From contig JAIBBM010000010.1 of the NCBI GenBank assembly GCA_019694685.1, positions 1 through 64,000 of the forward strand: a stretch of DNA of 64,000 nt, given 5' to 3'. Below are positions 7,992 to 16,189 of this stretch, piece after piece. Source of the stretch: Leptospirales bacterium (lineage in GTDB: Bacteria; Spirochaetota; Leptospiria; Leptospirales; Leptonemataceae). A model generated the notes under the pieces. It searched no databases, was not told the DNA's origin, and saw only the letters and a list, made by a program, of their open reading frames with translations. The first letter of the stretch is position 1. Every line of letters begins with the position of its first letter. The position numbers and the translations under genes are program-made.

Positions 7992-8894
7992 ATGAGTGAT
8001 TGGAGCGATGAAGCCGAACCTCTGGCGTCAGATCTGGCGGCGCAGATCCTCGAAGGTACCAAGGAAGGCATCATCATCACGGACGCGGAGAGTCGCATCG
8101 TCTGGGTGAATCCCGCATTTACAAGCATCACTCAATACACTGCATCTGAGTGTCTCGGTAGAAGACCTTCCATACTGGCATCCGGTTCGCACGGTCGTGA
8201 ATTCTACGAAGACATGTGGAGAGAGCTGAGCGCGACTGGCGCCTGGACTGGAGAGATCTGGAATAGGAAGAAGGACGGCACGATTTATCCGGAATGGCTC
8301 TCCATCACGCGCGTGAGTTTTCGCGGTGAAGACCGTTATGTTGGAATCTTTTCCGACATTTCGCGGCGCAAAGCAGCGGAGGCTCGCATTCAATATCTGG
8401 CTCATTTTGATGCTCTCACTGGCTTGCCGAATCGTCATTTCCTGGTAGATCGAGCCAATCAAGTCATGTCTCTCTGCCGCAGGCGTCGTCTTCCTCTTTC
8501 TTTGATGCTTCTTGATCTGGATTATTTTAAGACCATCAACGATAAGTTAGGACATAGCACAGGCGATGAAGCACTCAAAGCCGTCGCGTCTAGAATTCAA
8601 TCCATCATTCGCCATGAAGATACGGTGGCTCGACTTGGTGGCGATGAATACGTCATTTTGCTTCCGGAAACAAATCAAGACGGTGCGTTTCATGTGGCCA
8701 GCAAGATATTGAAAATGGTCACGGAACCATTGCGAACCGGCTCCGAGCTTGTGCACCTGTCGTTGTCTATTGGAGTTGCTGTCTTTCCCGAACATGGGGC
8801 CTCGTTCGAGATTCTATGTCAGAATGCGGATGCAGCCATGTATGAAGCAAAGCGAGCAGGTGGGAATAAGTTTAGATTCTTTACTTTACGATGA
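7992..8894 (+). CDS. PAS-GGDEF diguanylate cyclase
   Basis: The 300-residue soluble protein has an N-terminal PAS domain (about residues 18-130; EGIIITDAESRIVWVNPAF, with a PAC-like tail YVGIFSDISRRKAAE) and a GGDEF domain (about 140-298). The catalytic signature is GGDEY at residues 216-220, and an inhibitory I-site RHED (207-210) sits exactly five residues before it. The GGDEF domain is therefore predicted active, making c-di-GMP from two GTP, with product feedback. No membrane segment is visible. The upstream in-frame GTG at 7968 would add eight residues; I chose ATG 7992 (MSDWSDEA). It is divergent from the sensor kinase and flanked by copies 2 and 3 of the GGGG/CCCC repeat. Confidence 0.93.
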   Translation: MSDWSDEAEPLASDLAAQILEGTKEGIIITDAESRIVWVNPAFTSITQYTASECLGRRPSILASGSHGREFYEDMWRELSATGAWTGEIWNRKKDGTIYPEWLSITRVSFRGEDRYVGIFSDISRRKAAEARIQYLAHFDALTGLPNRHFLVDRANQVMSLCRRRRLPLSLMLLDLDYFKTINDKLGHSTGDEALKAVASRIQSIIRHEDTVARLGGDEYVILLPETNQDGAFHVASKILKMVTEPLRTGSELVHLSLSIGVAVFPEHGASFEILCQNADAAMYEAKRAGGNKFRFFTLR

Positions 8895-8897
8895 CCA

Positions 8898-8914
8898 GGG
8901 GGAAATCTTTCCCC
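8898..8914 (+). promoter_or_regulatory. GGGG-n-CCCC inverted repeat, copy 3
   Basis: GGGGGAAATCTTTCCCC lies 3 bases after the diguanylate cyclase stop. Seven-base arms (GGGGAAA/TTTCCCC) are separated by two bases, too tight for an RNA hairpin, so a DNA-binding site is likelier than a terminator. It is the most divergent of the three copies. The remaining gap to 9109 contains a weak GGTTC/GAACC pair at about 8956-8977 and nothing else I can support. Confidence 0.35.
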
Positions 8915-9109
8915 TTTCGCTTGATCATAAAGCACCTGGGTCGTTCTGTAACCTCGGTTCGAATCTTCCTTAGAACCACGCGAAATCGTGTTGTACTCGA
9001 CGAGACAGCAAAACCCATGACGATTGTTGTCCTCTGACGCAACGTTAAGTCCTTGCGAGAACAAAAGAGAGAACCCCTCTGGTCGTATCCACGTCTCAGA
9101 GGAAAAGCG

Positions 9110-11635
9110 ATGATCCGCGCCAGTGCCTTCTTTCTTTTGTTTTTTGCGACATCTCTCTATACGCAGCCTTCACAGAATCGTCTGGAGGCCCTTTATCCGG
9201 GTATTTCTTCGCAGATAGATCGAATTGGGAAACTGGAGCCTGATCTGGCGAGTCCCTCCAATCGCAGTGCTCTCGCGGATTATTTACAGTCGAACGATCC
9301 GGAATTACGCAAGGGAATGAAACTGATTCTGGAATCGGAGCTCCAGTCTACCATGACTCGAATCTCAAGCAAGCTTGTAGTAGATGGATCCGATCAGGAC
9401 TGGAAAGATGTGCCGTTCGTTGTGACGGACCCGGCCGGAGACAATGCAGCCGACATCCTGGAGCAGAGGGTCTTCCTCGATGAATCAGGAAACTTGTTCA
9501 TCATGATGAAACCTTCCCTGAAGGCCGGGGCCATCCCACCGGAGTACATTTTTCAACCTCTCATTTACGCCAATGGAGACCGCGGCTCCTTCTTGAAGAT
9601 TTATTTCGCAAAGGGCAGAGCACGAATAAGCGAGCGGACGGGAGATAAACCAGAAGATCTGGAGATTCCTGGTGTAGAGGCAGCGGTCGGCACAGTTTAT
9701 GAAGTTAAGGTTCCTCTCGATGCGTGGATGCGAAGCAAGGGCGGCGTGGGTTCTCTCGACGTGTGGACCGGATATTTTGACCGCGATAAGTATGATTCTG
9801 TTTCACAGTCGATTCCGATTCTTCAGACGAACTACGCCTTACTGCTGTTACTCGATCTGATTGCACGAGGTGCTGTTGCAGGTCACGATCCAATCACGGT
9901 GGCTCTCGCATACGCGAATAGCACGTTATACGCCATGGGAGATCTGGACACGAGAGCTCAAATTCGCAAAGACGGACGTGAGCATTTCCAGTTGTATCGT
10001 AAGGTGTCCGCCTGGCAGAAATCCAATTCGCTTCCTTTTGAGCTGGAAAACTTGCCTGTTATACCCAAGATGATCTGGAGCGCACGTTACAATCGTCTGC
10101 ACCATTTTGGACTGATGCGTGAAGCAATTGGTCTTCTGGGCAAGAAACGCCTAACAAAGGACATCTACCTCGAGTTTGTGGACAGGCCTGAGGTCCTTGA
10201 GAAGATCCATGACGAAATTGTTGCGCGTGACCTGCCTCTTTCGCGCGATATTACAGTGCTTGCATCGAACATAGAAGATCTTGGGTCTTCCCTGTGCGAA
10301 ACTCGCTTTGCGCTCTGGAAATACGAGGACCTCTACAAGAGGGGAAAGATGAGCAAAGAGGATTACGATCGCATCCAGGCAGAGGCAAAAAACAATTATG
10401 AAATCGAATATATGGGAAAGAAGAGGAACTGGGAAGAGTTTAGATGGAATAATTATCAATTCCAGAATCGTTGTTTTCGCGGTTCCAAAATTTTAGGCGA
10501 TTGCGGCACTTACACTCAGGCTATGACTGCGATCTATCGCATGGCCGGTTTGAGCTCCCTGGTCAACCAGCGTGTCAATCAGGAGGCCACATTCTCGTAC
10601 CCCTCCACGCACAATTTCCCCGCATACTACCATCCTTTCCTTCGCAGATGGGTTTACATCCAGGTTCCAGATCTATCCAATGCCGCCTATCGTCCGGATC
10701 GAAAAATGTCATTGCATCTGGATTTGCCTGTCATGAACAGTCTCGTCTTTGCAGATGGGAAGGCCATGTTTGGGGGAATATCTACAACCGAACAGCATAT
10801 CAATTTTCTATCTATGGGCTACGATGCACAGAAACTGGAACAATTTTTCATCTCTCGAGATCCATCCTTTCTTCTTCTCGATCGAGCAAGTGCGCCTGAC
10901 GGTAAAATCATGGACTCAGATTCAGATGGGCTTCCAGATTTGCTCGAATTGCAATTGGGCACTTCTCCCTCCATGGCAGACACGGACGGAGATGGAATGA
11001 GTGATGGATGGGAAATCAATCGCGGACTGGATCCGCTTAGAAAAGATTCTGCTGTGGATGCCATCGACGGGATGCTGAGTCCGTGGGAGCAATCTGGTAT
11101 GGTGAGCACAACGGATCCCTCGGGGGATGGCCCTGATGCGAGCACAGACATTATCTGGGCCGGCGCGAAAATGGATGAATCCAACAATCTACACCTCGCC
11201 GTAAAAGCGGTAGACTTGCCGTCTTCCAAGACGATCTTTCAGCCCCTTCTGGTGATCAATGAAGACTCTGAGTGGAGCATCAAAGGACTGCACTCTGGTC
11301 ACTATAAAGATCTTACTCTTCGCAAGGGAGAGAGTCGCACTAAGATCCGCGCTGCGGGCTTTGAAGCTCAGAGTGGATCGGTTTATGAAATGATGATACC
11401 GCTTTCCGACGTTCAGCCTCGAACTAATTTTCGCCGCGTGCGCATTCACTTTTATTTGTTCGCGGGACAGAAACATGATTCTGTTGTGCTGGATTTGCGA
11501 AAGGATGAATCTGGAAGATGGGCAGCCGCTACTTCGCGGATGATGCCGGATGCGGAAAGCCGGGAGAGGCCTTCTGTTCCCACTTGCATGAGTGCGTCAG
11601 AGGATTCATGTATAGAATCATTGCACAGGCAATGA
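9110..11635 (+). CDS. large secreted transglutaminase-like protein with duplicated CBM9-like modules and TSP3 repeats
   Basis: The 841-residue product has a signal peptide (MIRASAFFLLFFATSLYTQ). Around residues 80-200 lies a module with VDGSDQDWKDVPFVVTDPAGD, resembling family-9 carbohydrate-binding/DOMON folds. A transglutaminase-like core follows, with the likely triad Cys465 (GDCGTYTQA), His501 (STHNFPAYY) and Asp521 (VYIQVPD). Residues about 602-650 carry calcium-binding thrombospondin-3-like repeats (DSDSDGLPD, DTDGDGMSDGWE). A second CBM9-like module (about 655-820) repeats landmarks of the first: FQPLLVINEDS versus FQPLIYANGD, and SGSVYEMMIPLSDV versus VGTVYEVKVPLDAW. ATG 9110 with GAGGA fits best; the frame is open back to 9053. 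Substrate unknown; a peptide- or glycan-modifying surface enzyme is my inference. Confidence 0.78.
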   Translation: MIRASAFFLLFFATSLYTQPSQNRLEALYPGISSQIDRIGKLEPDLASPSNRSALADYLQSNDPELRKGMKLILESELQSTMTRISSKLVVDGSDQDWKDVPFVVTDPAGDNAADILEQRVFLDESGNLFIMMKPSLKAGAIPPEYIFQPLIYANGDRGSFLKIYFAKGRARISERTGDKPEDLEIPGVEAAVGTVYEVKVPLDAWMRSKGGVGSLDVWTGYFDRDKYDSVSQSIPILQTNYALLLLLDLIARGAVAGHDPITVALAYANSTLYAMGDLDTRAQIRKDGREHFQLYRKVSAWQKSNSLPFELENLPVIPKMIWSARYNRLHHFGLMREAIGLLGKKRLTKDIYLEFVDRPEVLEKIHDEIVARDLPLSRDITVLASNIEDLGSSLCETRFALWKYEDLYKRGKMSKEDYDRIQAEAKNNYEIEYMGKKRNWEEFRWNNYQFQNRCFRGSKILGDCGTYTQAMTAIYRMAGLSSLVNQRVNQEATFSYPSTHNFPAYYHPFLRRWVYIQVPDLSNAAYRPDRKMSLHLDLPVMNSLVFADGKAMFGGISTTEQHINFLSMGYDAQKLEQFFISRDPSFLLLDRASAPDGKIMDSDSDGLPDLLELQLGTSPSMADTDGDGMSDGWEINRGLDPLRKDSAVDAIDGMLSPWEQSGMVSTTDPSGDGPDASTDIIWAGAKMDESNNLHLAVKAVDLPSSKTIFQPLLVINEDSEWSIKGLHSGHYKDLTLRKGESRTKIRAAGFEAQSGSVYEMMIPLSDVQPRTNFRRVRIHFYLFAGQKHDSVVLDLRKDESGRWAAATSRMMPDAESRERPSVPTCMSASEDSCIESLHRQ

Positions 11636-11674
11636 GTTTTTTTGATTGCATAACTTTCTGGTTGGGTATCCTCA

Positions 11675-12265
11675 GTGCCGGTATTTCCTCTGGGCGTGCG
11701 CAATCACACACTTTGGTTCGGCAGGACCAGGCGAGCCTTCGCGTGGTTATGCGTTCTGGCACTCGTTTCATGCTTTGCCGGCTGCTCTTCGCCTTCCGGT
11801 CCCGCTGCGGCGGCGGGCAGGATCGACCTATCATCCACTGATTTGACGCGGGCCACTCCTCTGGACGGGGAGTGGAGATTCATCTGGCAGAAGTTCGTGG
11901 ATCCGGCCTCGCAGGCAGAAGAAGGCTGGAGTTTTCAAAAAGTTCCCGGCTTCTGGAATTCTGTTCCAGGGCTCCAGGCGGAGGGTTTTGCTACCTATCG
12001 GTTGGACGTCCAGTTGCCTCCGGGACAGCGCCTCTATGGATTGCGCATTGTCGACATGGAATCTTCATACAGGCTATTTGCCGGCACTCGCGAGATAGCG
12101 GCTAATGGAGTGCCCGGCATTTCTCGGGAGACAGAAATTCCAGAATGGAAACCAGCGGTTGGACTATTTGAGGCGGATGGAAACGTTCGTTTGACTCTCT
12201 ACGTCTCCAATTTTCACCACAGGCTGGGAGGGATCTGGCCAAGGAATCAAGATAGGGAACGCTGA
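11675..12265 (+). pseudogene. N-terminal fragment of a frameshifted 7TMR-DISM sensor kinase
   Basis: The fragment encodes a hydrophobic leader with a lipobox-like FAGC (residues 33-36) and a jelly-roll sensor domain (LDGEWRFIWQKFVDP, WSFQKVPGFWNSVPG, FATYRLDVQLPPG, VSNFHHRLGGIW), the usual 7TMR-DISMED2 opening. After GGIW the frame runs into WPRNQDRER and a stop at 12263-12265. Reading one base later gives QGIKIGNAETILSAQRKSLA and then the membrane region of the gene at 12300. Dropping one C at 12239-12240 would join both parts into one kinase of 761 residues. The start is a GTG at 11675 without a strong ribosome-binding site. Real mutation or sequencing error cannot be told apart here. Confidence 0.75.
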
Positions 12266-12299
12266 AACAATCCTCAGTGCGCAGAGAAAATCTCTGGCA

Positions 12300-13961
12300 T
12301 TGGATCTGGCTGTAACTGGCTCACTCATCATCATCGCAGTGTATCACGCTTTGATTTTTTCCGTGCGTCGAACCGAGCGCGGCTTCATTCTACTGCCGAT
12401 TTTTTGTCTGATCATGGCGCTTCGCACTCTCGTCATCAGTGAACGTTTCATTGCAGTTATGTTTCCGGGTATTCCCTGGGATCTGCTGGTTCGCCTGGAT
12501 TATCTAAGCGTTTCCCTTGGACTCATTTCAGCGCATGCTTATTTGAAGGTGGTCTTTGCGCGCTACTATCATCGTTTTGTTTTTGTATTACTTCTTGCTG
12601 TTTTTGGACCCTGTGCTGCCGCCGAGGCGTTTCTCCCGGTGCGATGGTTTACTCATCTCTTACCTGTTCACAATTTATTCCTGCTATTGTTCAGTCTTTA
12701 TTTTCTGGTCATCGCCTTTCAGGCTGTGAGGGAGCGAATGCCCGGGGCGGCTGCTATCTGGTTCGGATGGTTGGTCGCAATTTCGGCTAACGTGAACGAT
12801 TCTCTCTATATCATGAGCGCAATTGATTCTGCTTATCTTTCTGCCATTGGCCTACAAGCGTTCATACTTACTCAGTCCTACTATCTGGCACGACGATATT
12901 CTGAAGCCTTCGCGCTCAGTGCGGAGTTGGCCAGGCGTATGCAAAGTCTTCTGGGCTTGACCCGGGAATTCAACCGCGCGGCGGATCGTGGAACAGCTGT
13001 TCGTCGGGCGTTGCGAGAGATCAGCGACATTCTGGAAAAGCCAGACCTTCAGGCGTTCATTCCTGTGAGAGATTCACCTCTGATGCGAAAGATCTCAGCG
13101 GACAGACCGGATGAATTCGCTGATCTCCCCTGGTCCACAAAGGCGGAATCCATCACATCACAGGTTCAGGAAGACGGTCGCGTGCTCATTCCCTTGCGTG
13201 GCGGAGGAGAGCTACTGTGCTTGATTGATTTGCCGGGGTTTGAGGACGCTAGAACGCAATACGTGCAGGGGATTCTTGATTCTCTGTCTCTCGTTCTAGA
13301 TAACATGCGAAGAGTGGAAAGCGTAGCGCTCGCCTCGATTGGACAGGCGGCCGCTGAAATCGTTCATGACATCAACCATCACTGTCAGGTGATCAAGGCG
13401 CACGCTTCCTCTGGCCAGCATTCAGTGGAAAGGCTTCGTTTGATTGAAAATGAAACCGGGCTTATGACGAACCTCGCCCTGGACATTCTAGACTTCGCCA
13501 GAGAGAATGTGATCGTAAATCCTATGGCCGTGTCACTGGAAAGTGTAAAGGATGCGTTCAATCAGGACATTGGATCTGCCTTCATGAATACCGATATGCG
13601 GCATTCGATTGTAGTGAACGCTGCAGGAGACATTCGCATTGACCTGGAGCGATTCCGAAGAGTGTGTCTGAATCTTGCACGAAATGCAATGGAGGCATGC
13701 AATGGATCCGGATTGTTTCGCGTTGAAATCGAAATCGGCTCGGATACAGTGATCATGGTTTTCGAAGACGATGGCCCAGGAATTGATCCTGCCATGCAAG
13801 AGAAGTTGTTTGAACCGTTTGCAAGTGGCGGCCGCGGGACAGGGCTTGGCCTGGCAGTGGTCAGGAGGATTGTTTCCGCGCACGGTGGTGACATTCGAGT
13901 TTATTCGACTCCCGGAAAAGGATGTCGTTTTGTAGTGATGGTTCCTTTGAATTTCGGTTGA
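12300..13961 (+). CDS. C-terminal part of the frameshifted sensor kinase: 7TM region, HisKA and HATPase
   Basis: This frame (its true coding extent begins near 12241) carries seven membrane spans up to about residue 200, then a kinase core. The phospho-acceptor helix is AAAEIVHDINHHCQVIKAHA. The ATPase motifs are N box NLARNAMEAC, G1 EDDGPGID, F box LFEPFASGG and G2 RGTGLGLAVVRRIVSAHGG, all intact. The response regulator at 13993 follows by 31 bases. If the frameshift is real, the cell would make at most a membrane kinase lacking its sensor domain from an internal start such as TTG 12300. The kinase part shows no decay, which favours a recent mutation, a sequencing error or recoding. Confidence 0.8.
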   Translation: MDLAVTGSLIIIAVYHALIFSVRRTERGFILLPIFCLIMALRTLVISERFIAVMFPGIPWDLLVRLDYLSVSLGLISAHAYLKVVFARYYHRFVFVLLLAVFGPCAAAEAFLPVRWFTHLLPVHNLFLLLFSLYFLVIAFQAVRERMPGAAAIWFGWLVAISANVNDSLYIMSAIDSAYLSAIGLQAFILTQSYYLARRYSEAFALSAELARRMQSLLGLTREFNRAADRGTAVRRALREISDILEKPDLQAFIPVRDSPLMRKISADRPDEFADLPWSTKAESITSQVQEDGRVLIPLRGGGELLCLIDLPGFEDARTQYVQGILDSLSLVLDNMRRVESVALASIGQAAAEIVHDINHHCQVIKAHASSGQHSVERLRLIENETGLMTNLALDILDFARENVIVNPMAVSLESVKDAFNQDIGSAFMNTDMRHSIVVNAAGDIRIDLERFRRVCLNLARNAMEACNGSGLFRVEIEIGSDTVIMVFEDDGPGIDPAMQEKLFEPFASGGRGTGLGLAVVRRIVSAHGGDIRVYSTPGKGCRFVVMVPLNFG

Positions 13962-13992
13962 CCAGGTACAGAAAGCGGGGAGCCAGAAAGAG

Positions 13993-14613
13993 TTGAAAAG
14001 AAGAATTCTTATTGTAGATGATCATCCAGTTGTACTCGCCGGTATCCAGCGCGCATTGATGGATCGGAAAATGGAAGTGCACTGCACGCGGTCTTTGAAA
14101 GATGCCCGATCAATCCTGGGAAGCGCAGAAACATTTGATCTAGTGTTGCTCGACATTCATCTAGAAGATGGTCTTGCGTTTGATCTGGCATTGGAGCTGA
14201 GAAAATCAGCTCGCGACTTGCTGGTTGCGTTTTTGACTTCTTCGCGCGACTGGAATCATCTCGTGAAAGCCAGGCAGACTGGCGCGCGCGGTTTTCTTCT
14301 CAAAGATGCGGAACTTGATTCGATTGCAGAAAGCATTGAACGCATCCTCTCCGGGGAGACGGTCTTTCCAGGAATAGAGTCTCCTCAGAGCATATCTGCG
14401 GAAACTGCGGCAGCAGTTCACAGTCTGACGGAAAGAGAACGAGAAGTAATGCGATATACATCGCAGGGACTCTTGAATCGTGAAATTGCAGATCGCATGA
14501 ACGTAAGTCTGCGCACCGTTGAATCGCATCGGTCAAAAGCAGCAGAAAAGCTCGGCGCCAGGGGCACCATCCAGCTGGCTTCCATTCTGGCCGAGCTCAA
14601 GCACCTTCTTTGA
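13993..14613 (+). CDS. NarL/LuxR-type response regulator
   Basis: The receiver domain shows ILIVDDHPVVLAGIQRAL, the phospho-acceptor Asp in DLVLLDIHLEDGLAFD, a Thr/Ser switch (VAFLTSSRDW) and the lysine in GARGFLLKDAELDSI. The LuxR-type DNA-binding helix-turn-helix is LTEREREVMRYTSQGLLNRE followed by IADRMNVSLRTVESHRSKAA. The start is a TTG at 13993, since the frame has no earlier usable start and MKRRILIVDDHPVV matches family N-termini. It surely pairs with the kinase immediately upstream, so its fate depends on whether that kinase is truly frameshifted. Confidence 0.92.
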   Translation: MKRRILIVDDHPVVLAGIQRALMDRKMEVHCTRSLKDARSILGSAETFDLVLLDIHLEDGLAFDLALELRKSARDLLVAFLTSSRDWNHLVKARQTGARGFLLKDAELDSIAESIERILSGETVFPGIESPQSISAETAAAVHSLTEREREVMRYTSQGLLNREIADRMNVSLRTVESHRSKAAEKLGARGTIQLASILAELKHLL

Positions 14614-14722
14614 AATTTCTTTAAAGATTCCTGGTAGAACCCGCATTTTTTAGATCATCTTTGCGGTTCCTTCTGCTGACAAAGGCGTGTTTCCGTGCGA
14701 TCCTTTGCACGGAGATACGAAC

Positions 14723-15394
14723 ATGAAACTGATTCACACCATTGCGATCTTGATGTCCCTTTTGCTCACTGCTTGCAACTCAGACAATGGATCGAGCAAC
14801 GATTCGTCTCTGTTGCTTCTCGGCCTTGCGGCCGCAACCAGGACTGCGTCGAGCACCACCGCTCAGACTTGCGCACAAAGCGCGGCTAACCCTGTGTCCA
14901 GTGTTTCTGAAATCGGCGGAGTCTGTGCGACGCCCACGCTCGTGCAGGTGGGGGATGGCACGGTGCGCGATACTGCGAACAACATTCTCTGGATTCAGTG
15001 CGCGATGGATGACGACGGATCTCCGGGAGCCGTACATGAAACAAGTCCGATGGCTTGCCAGACCATTGGCGCTTCGCAGGTGTTTACAGCGTCCATAGGT
15101 CAAGGCCTCTGTGCGAGTCTCACGTATGCGGGCCGCACCGGCTGGAAGTTGCCTGACATGCGTCAACTCGGTGCCCATTTTAAGAATCAAGCGGCTGCGC
15201 CTCACGTAGTGGATTCGGCGCTAACAGTGCTCACTCTGAGTGACGTGACTGCTTACAACTATGTCACAACCACAACTGGAACGGGTAGTCAGGTTGGCAT
15301 GGTTGAGTTTAGGAACAACTCTGGTTCTGGCGGTGGAATGAAGTTCGCGGCATCCGGAACCACGGGTATTGTAACCTGTATGATCAAGCTGTAA
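14723..15394 (+). CDS. predicted lipoprotein with DUF1566 (Lcl C-terminal)-like domain
   Basis: ATG 14723 follows GGAG at good spacing. The signal peptide ends in LLLTAC (Cys17-18 region), so this is an inner or outer membrane lipoprotein. The mature domain shows the DUF1566 pattern: NNILWIQCAMDDDG, then CASLTYAGRTGWKLPDMRQL, where the Trp-Lys-Leu-Pro turn is diagnostic of Lcl/DUF1566 proteins that occur in many bacterial surface lipoproteins. Seven or so cysteines probably form disulfides. The SLLLLGLAAATRT stretch after the Ser-rich linker recalls the lipoprotein at 4941. Function unknown. The 109-base gap to the upstream regulator suggests its own promoter. Confidence 0.75.
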   Translation: MKLIHTIAILMSLLLTACNSDNGSSNDSSLLLLGLAAATRTASSTTAQTCAQSAANPVSSVSEIGGVCATPTLVQVGDGTVRDTANNILWIQCAMDDDGSPGAVHETSPMACQTIGASQVFTASIGQGLCASLTYAGRTGWKLPDMRQLGAHFKNQAAAPHVVDSALTVLTLSDVTAYNYVTTTTGTGSQVGMVEFRNNSGSGGGMKFAASGTTGIVTCMIKL

Positions 15395-15580
15395 CGCGAA
15401 GGATTTTTGGCGTTCGCACCGAAATTCCCTGGTCGAGGATGATTTTTGTCCAGGCTTTTGCTAGATTGAGTCTCAGAAAGAACATGGAACGTGCGCCGGG
15501 GAGGGCGCTGAGATCGCCTAACGGGTTTTTGAGTCGACCGAGCATCCTGTTTTCGATTACTGGAACGCGGCGGTCGAATC

Positions 15581-16189
15581 ATGGTATTGGAGAAGGGACT
15601 TCGCGAACGTCTAAAGAGACTCACTCGCCCGTTTCATCGCGAAGTAGAAACTGCTTTCTATCCAGCAAGACTTCTTTCTGGAGCATTGACGGCGCCACAG
15701 TACCGTGACTATTTGCAGACGCTTCATTCCGTCCATGTTGCGTGGGAGAATTCCTGGGCCTCTTTTTCAGAATGGTCACTACTCGGCATCCCGCGTATAG
15801 AACAGCGGTTTCGCGCCAGTCATGCCAGAGAGGACTTGTCGATTCTAGGTGCAAGCCCTCTGGTCACTTCCGTTGCCTGGAGTCCGTCTACATTTGCACA
15901 TGCGATCGGTTCCGCCTACGTGCTTGAAGGTTCCACCCTGGGTGGTGCGATTCTAGGAAAAAAAATCCCTCAGATCTTCGAGGGCAAGCCTGAAGCAGCC
16001 TGTGTGAATTACTTTGCGGGGCGAGGAGAATCGGCTGTACCCTTATGGGCGGAGTTCTGCGGATTGCTGGATCGCGTGGATCAAGAGAGACCGGATCTTG
16101 TCCCATCCATAATATCAGGTGCGTGTATGGCATTTCTTTCAATGGAGAAAGAGCTCGATGTTGACAAAACTGGATCTATCTCAATGTGA
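15581..16189 (+). CDS. bphO: biliverdin-producing heme oxygenase
   Basis: The 202-residue protein has the proximal heme ligand His19 in TRPFHREVE and the distal helix YVLEGSTLGGAILGKKIP, the signature of bacterial heme oxygenases. These open heme to biliverdin, CO and iron. The stop lies 32 bases inside the following phytochrome gene, so the two are translationally coupled and the biliverdin is surely the phytochrome chromophore. The 186-base upstream gap probably holds the promoter; I cannot pick its elements with confidence. Iron acquisition from heme is an alternative role but the gene arrangement argues for BphO. Confidence 0.92.
   Translation: MVLEKGLRERLKRLTRPFHREVETAFYPARLLSGALTAPQYRDYLQTLHSVHVAWENSWASFSEWSLLGIPRIEQRFRASHAREDLSILGASPLVTSVAWSPSTFAHAIGSAYVLEGSTLGGAILGKKIPQIFEGKPEAACVNYFAGRGESAVPLWAEFCGLLDRVDQERPDLVPSIISGACMAFLSMEKELDVDKTGSISM

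Noticed and set aside
8898..8914. Inverted repeat after the GGDEF gene as a transcription terminator
   Set aside because: Only two bases separate the arms, so no stable RNA loop can form, and no T-run follows. It fits a DNA-binding site better.
8956..8977. GGTTCGAATC looking like a tRNA T-arm
   Set aside because: No matching stem, anticodon arm or acceptor can be found around it; it is only a short GGTTC/GAACC pair.
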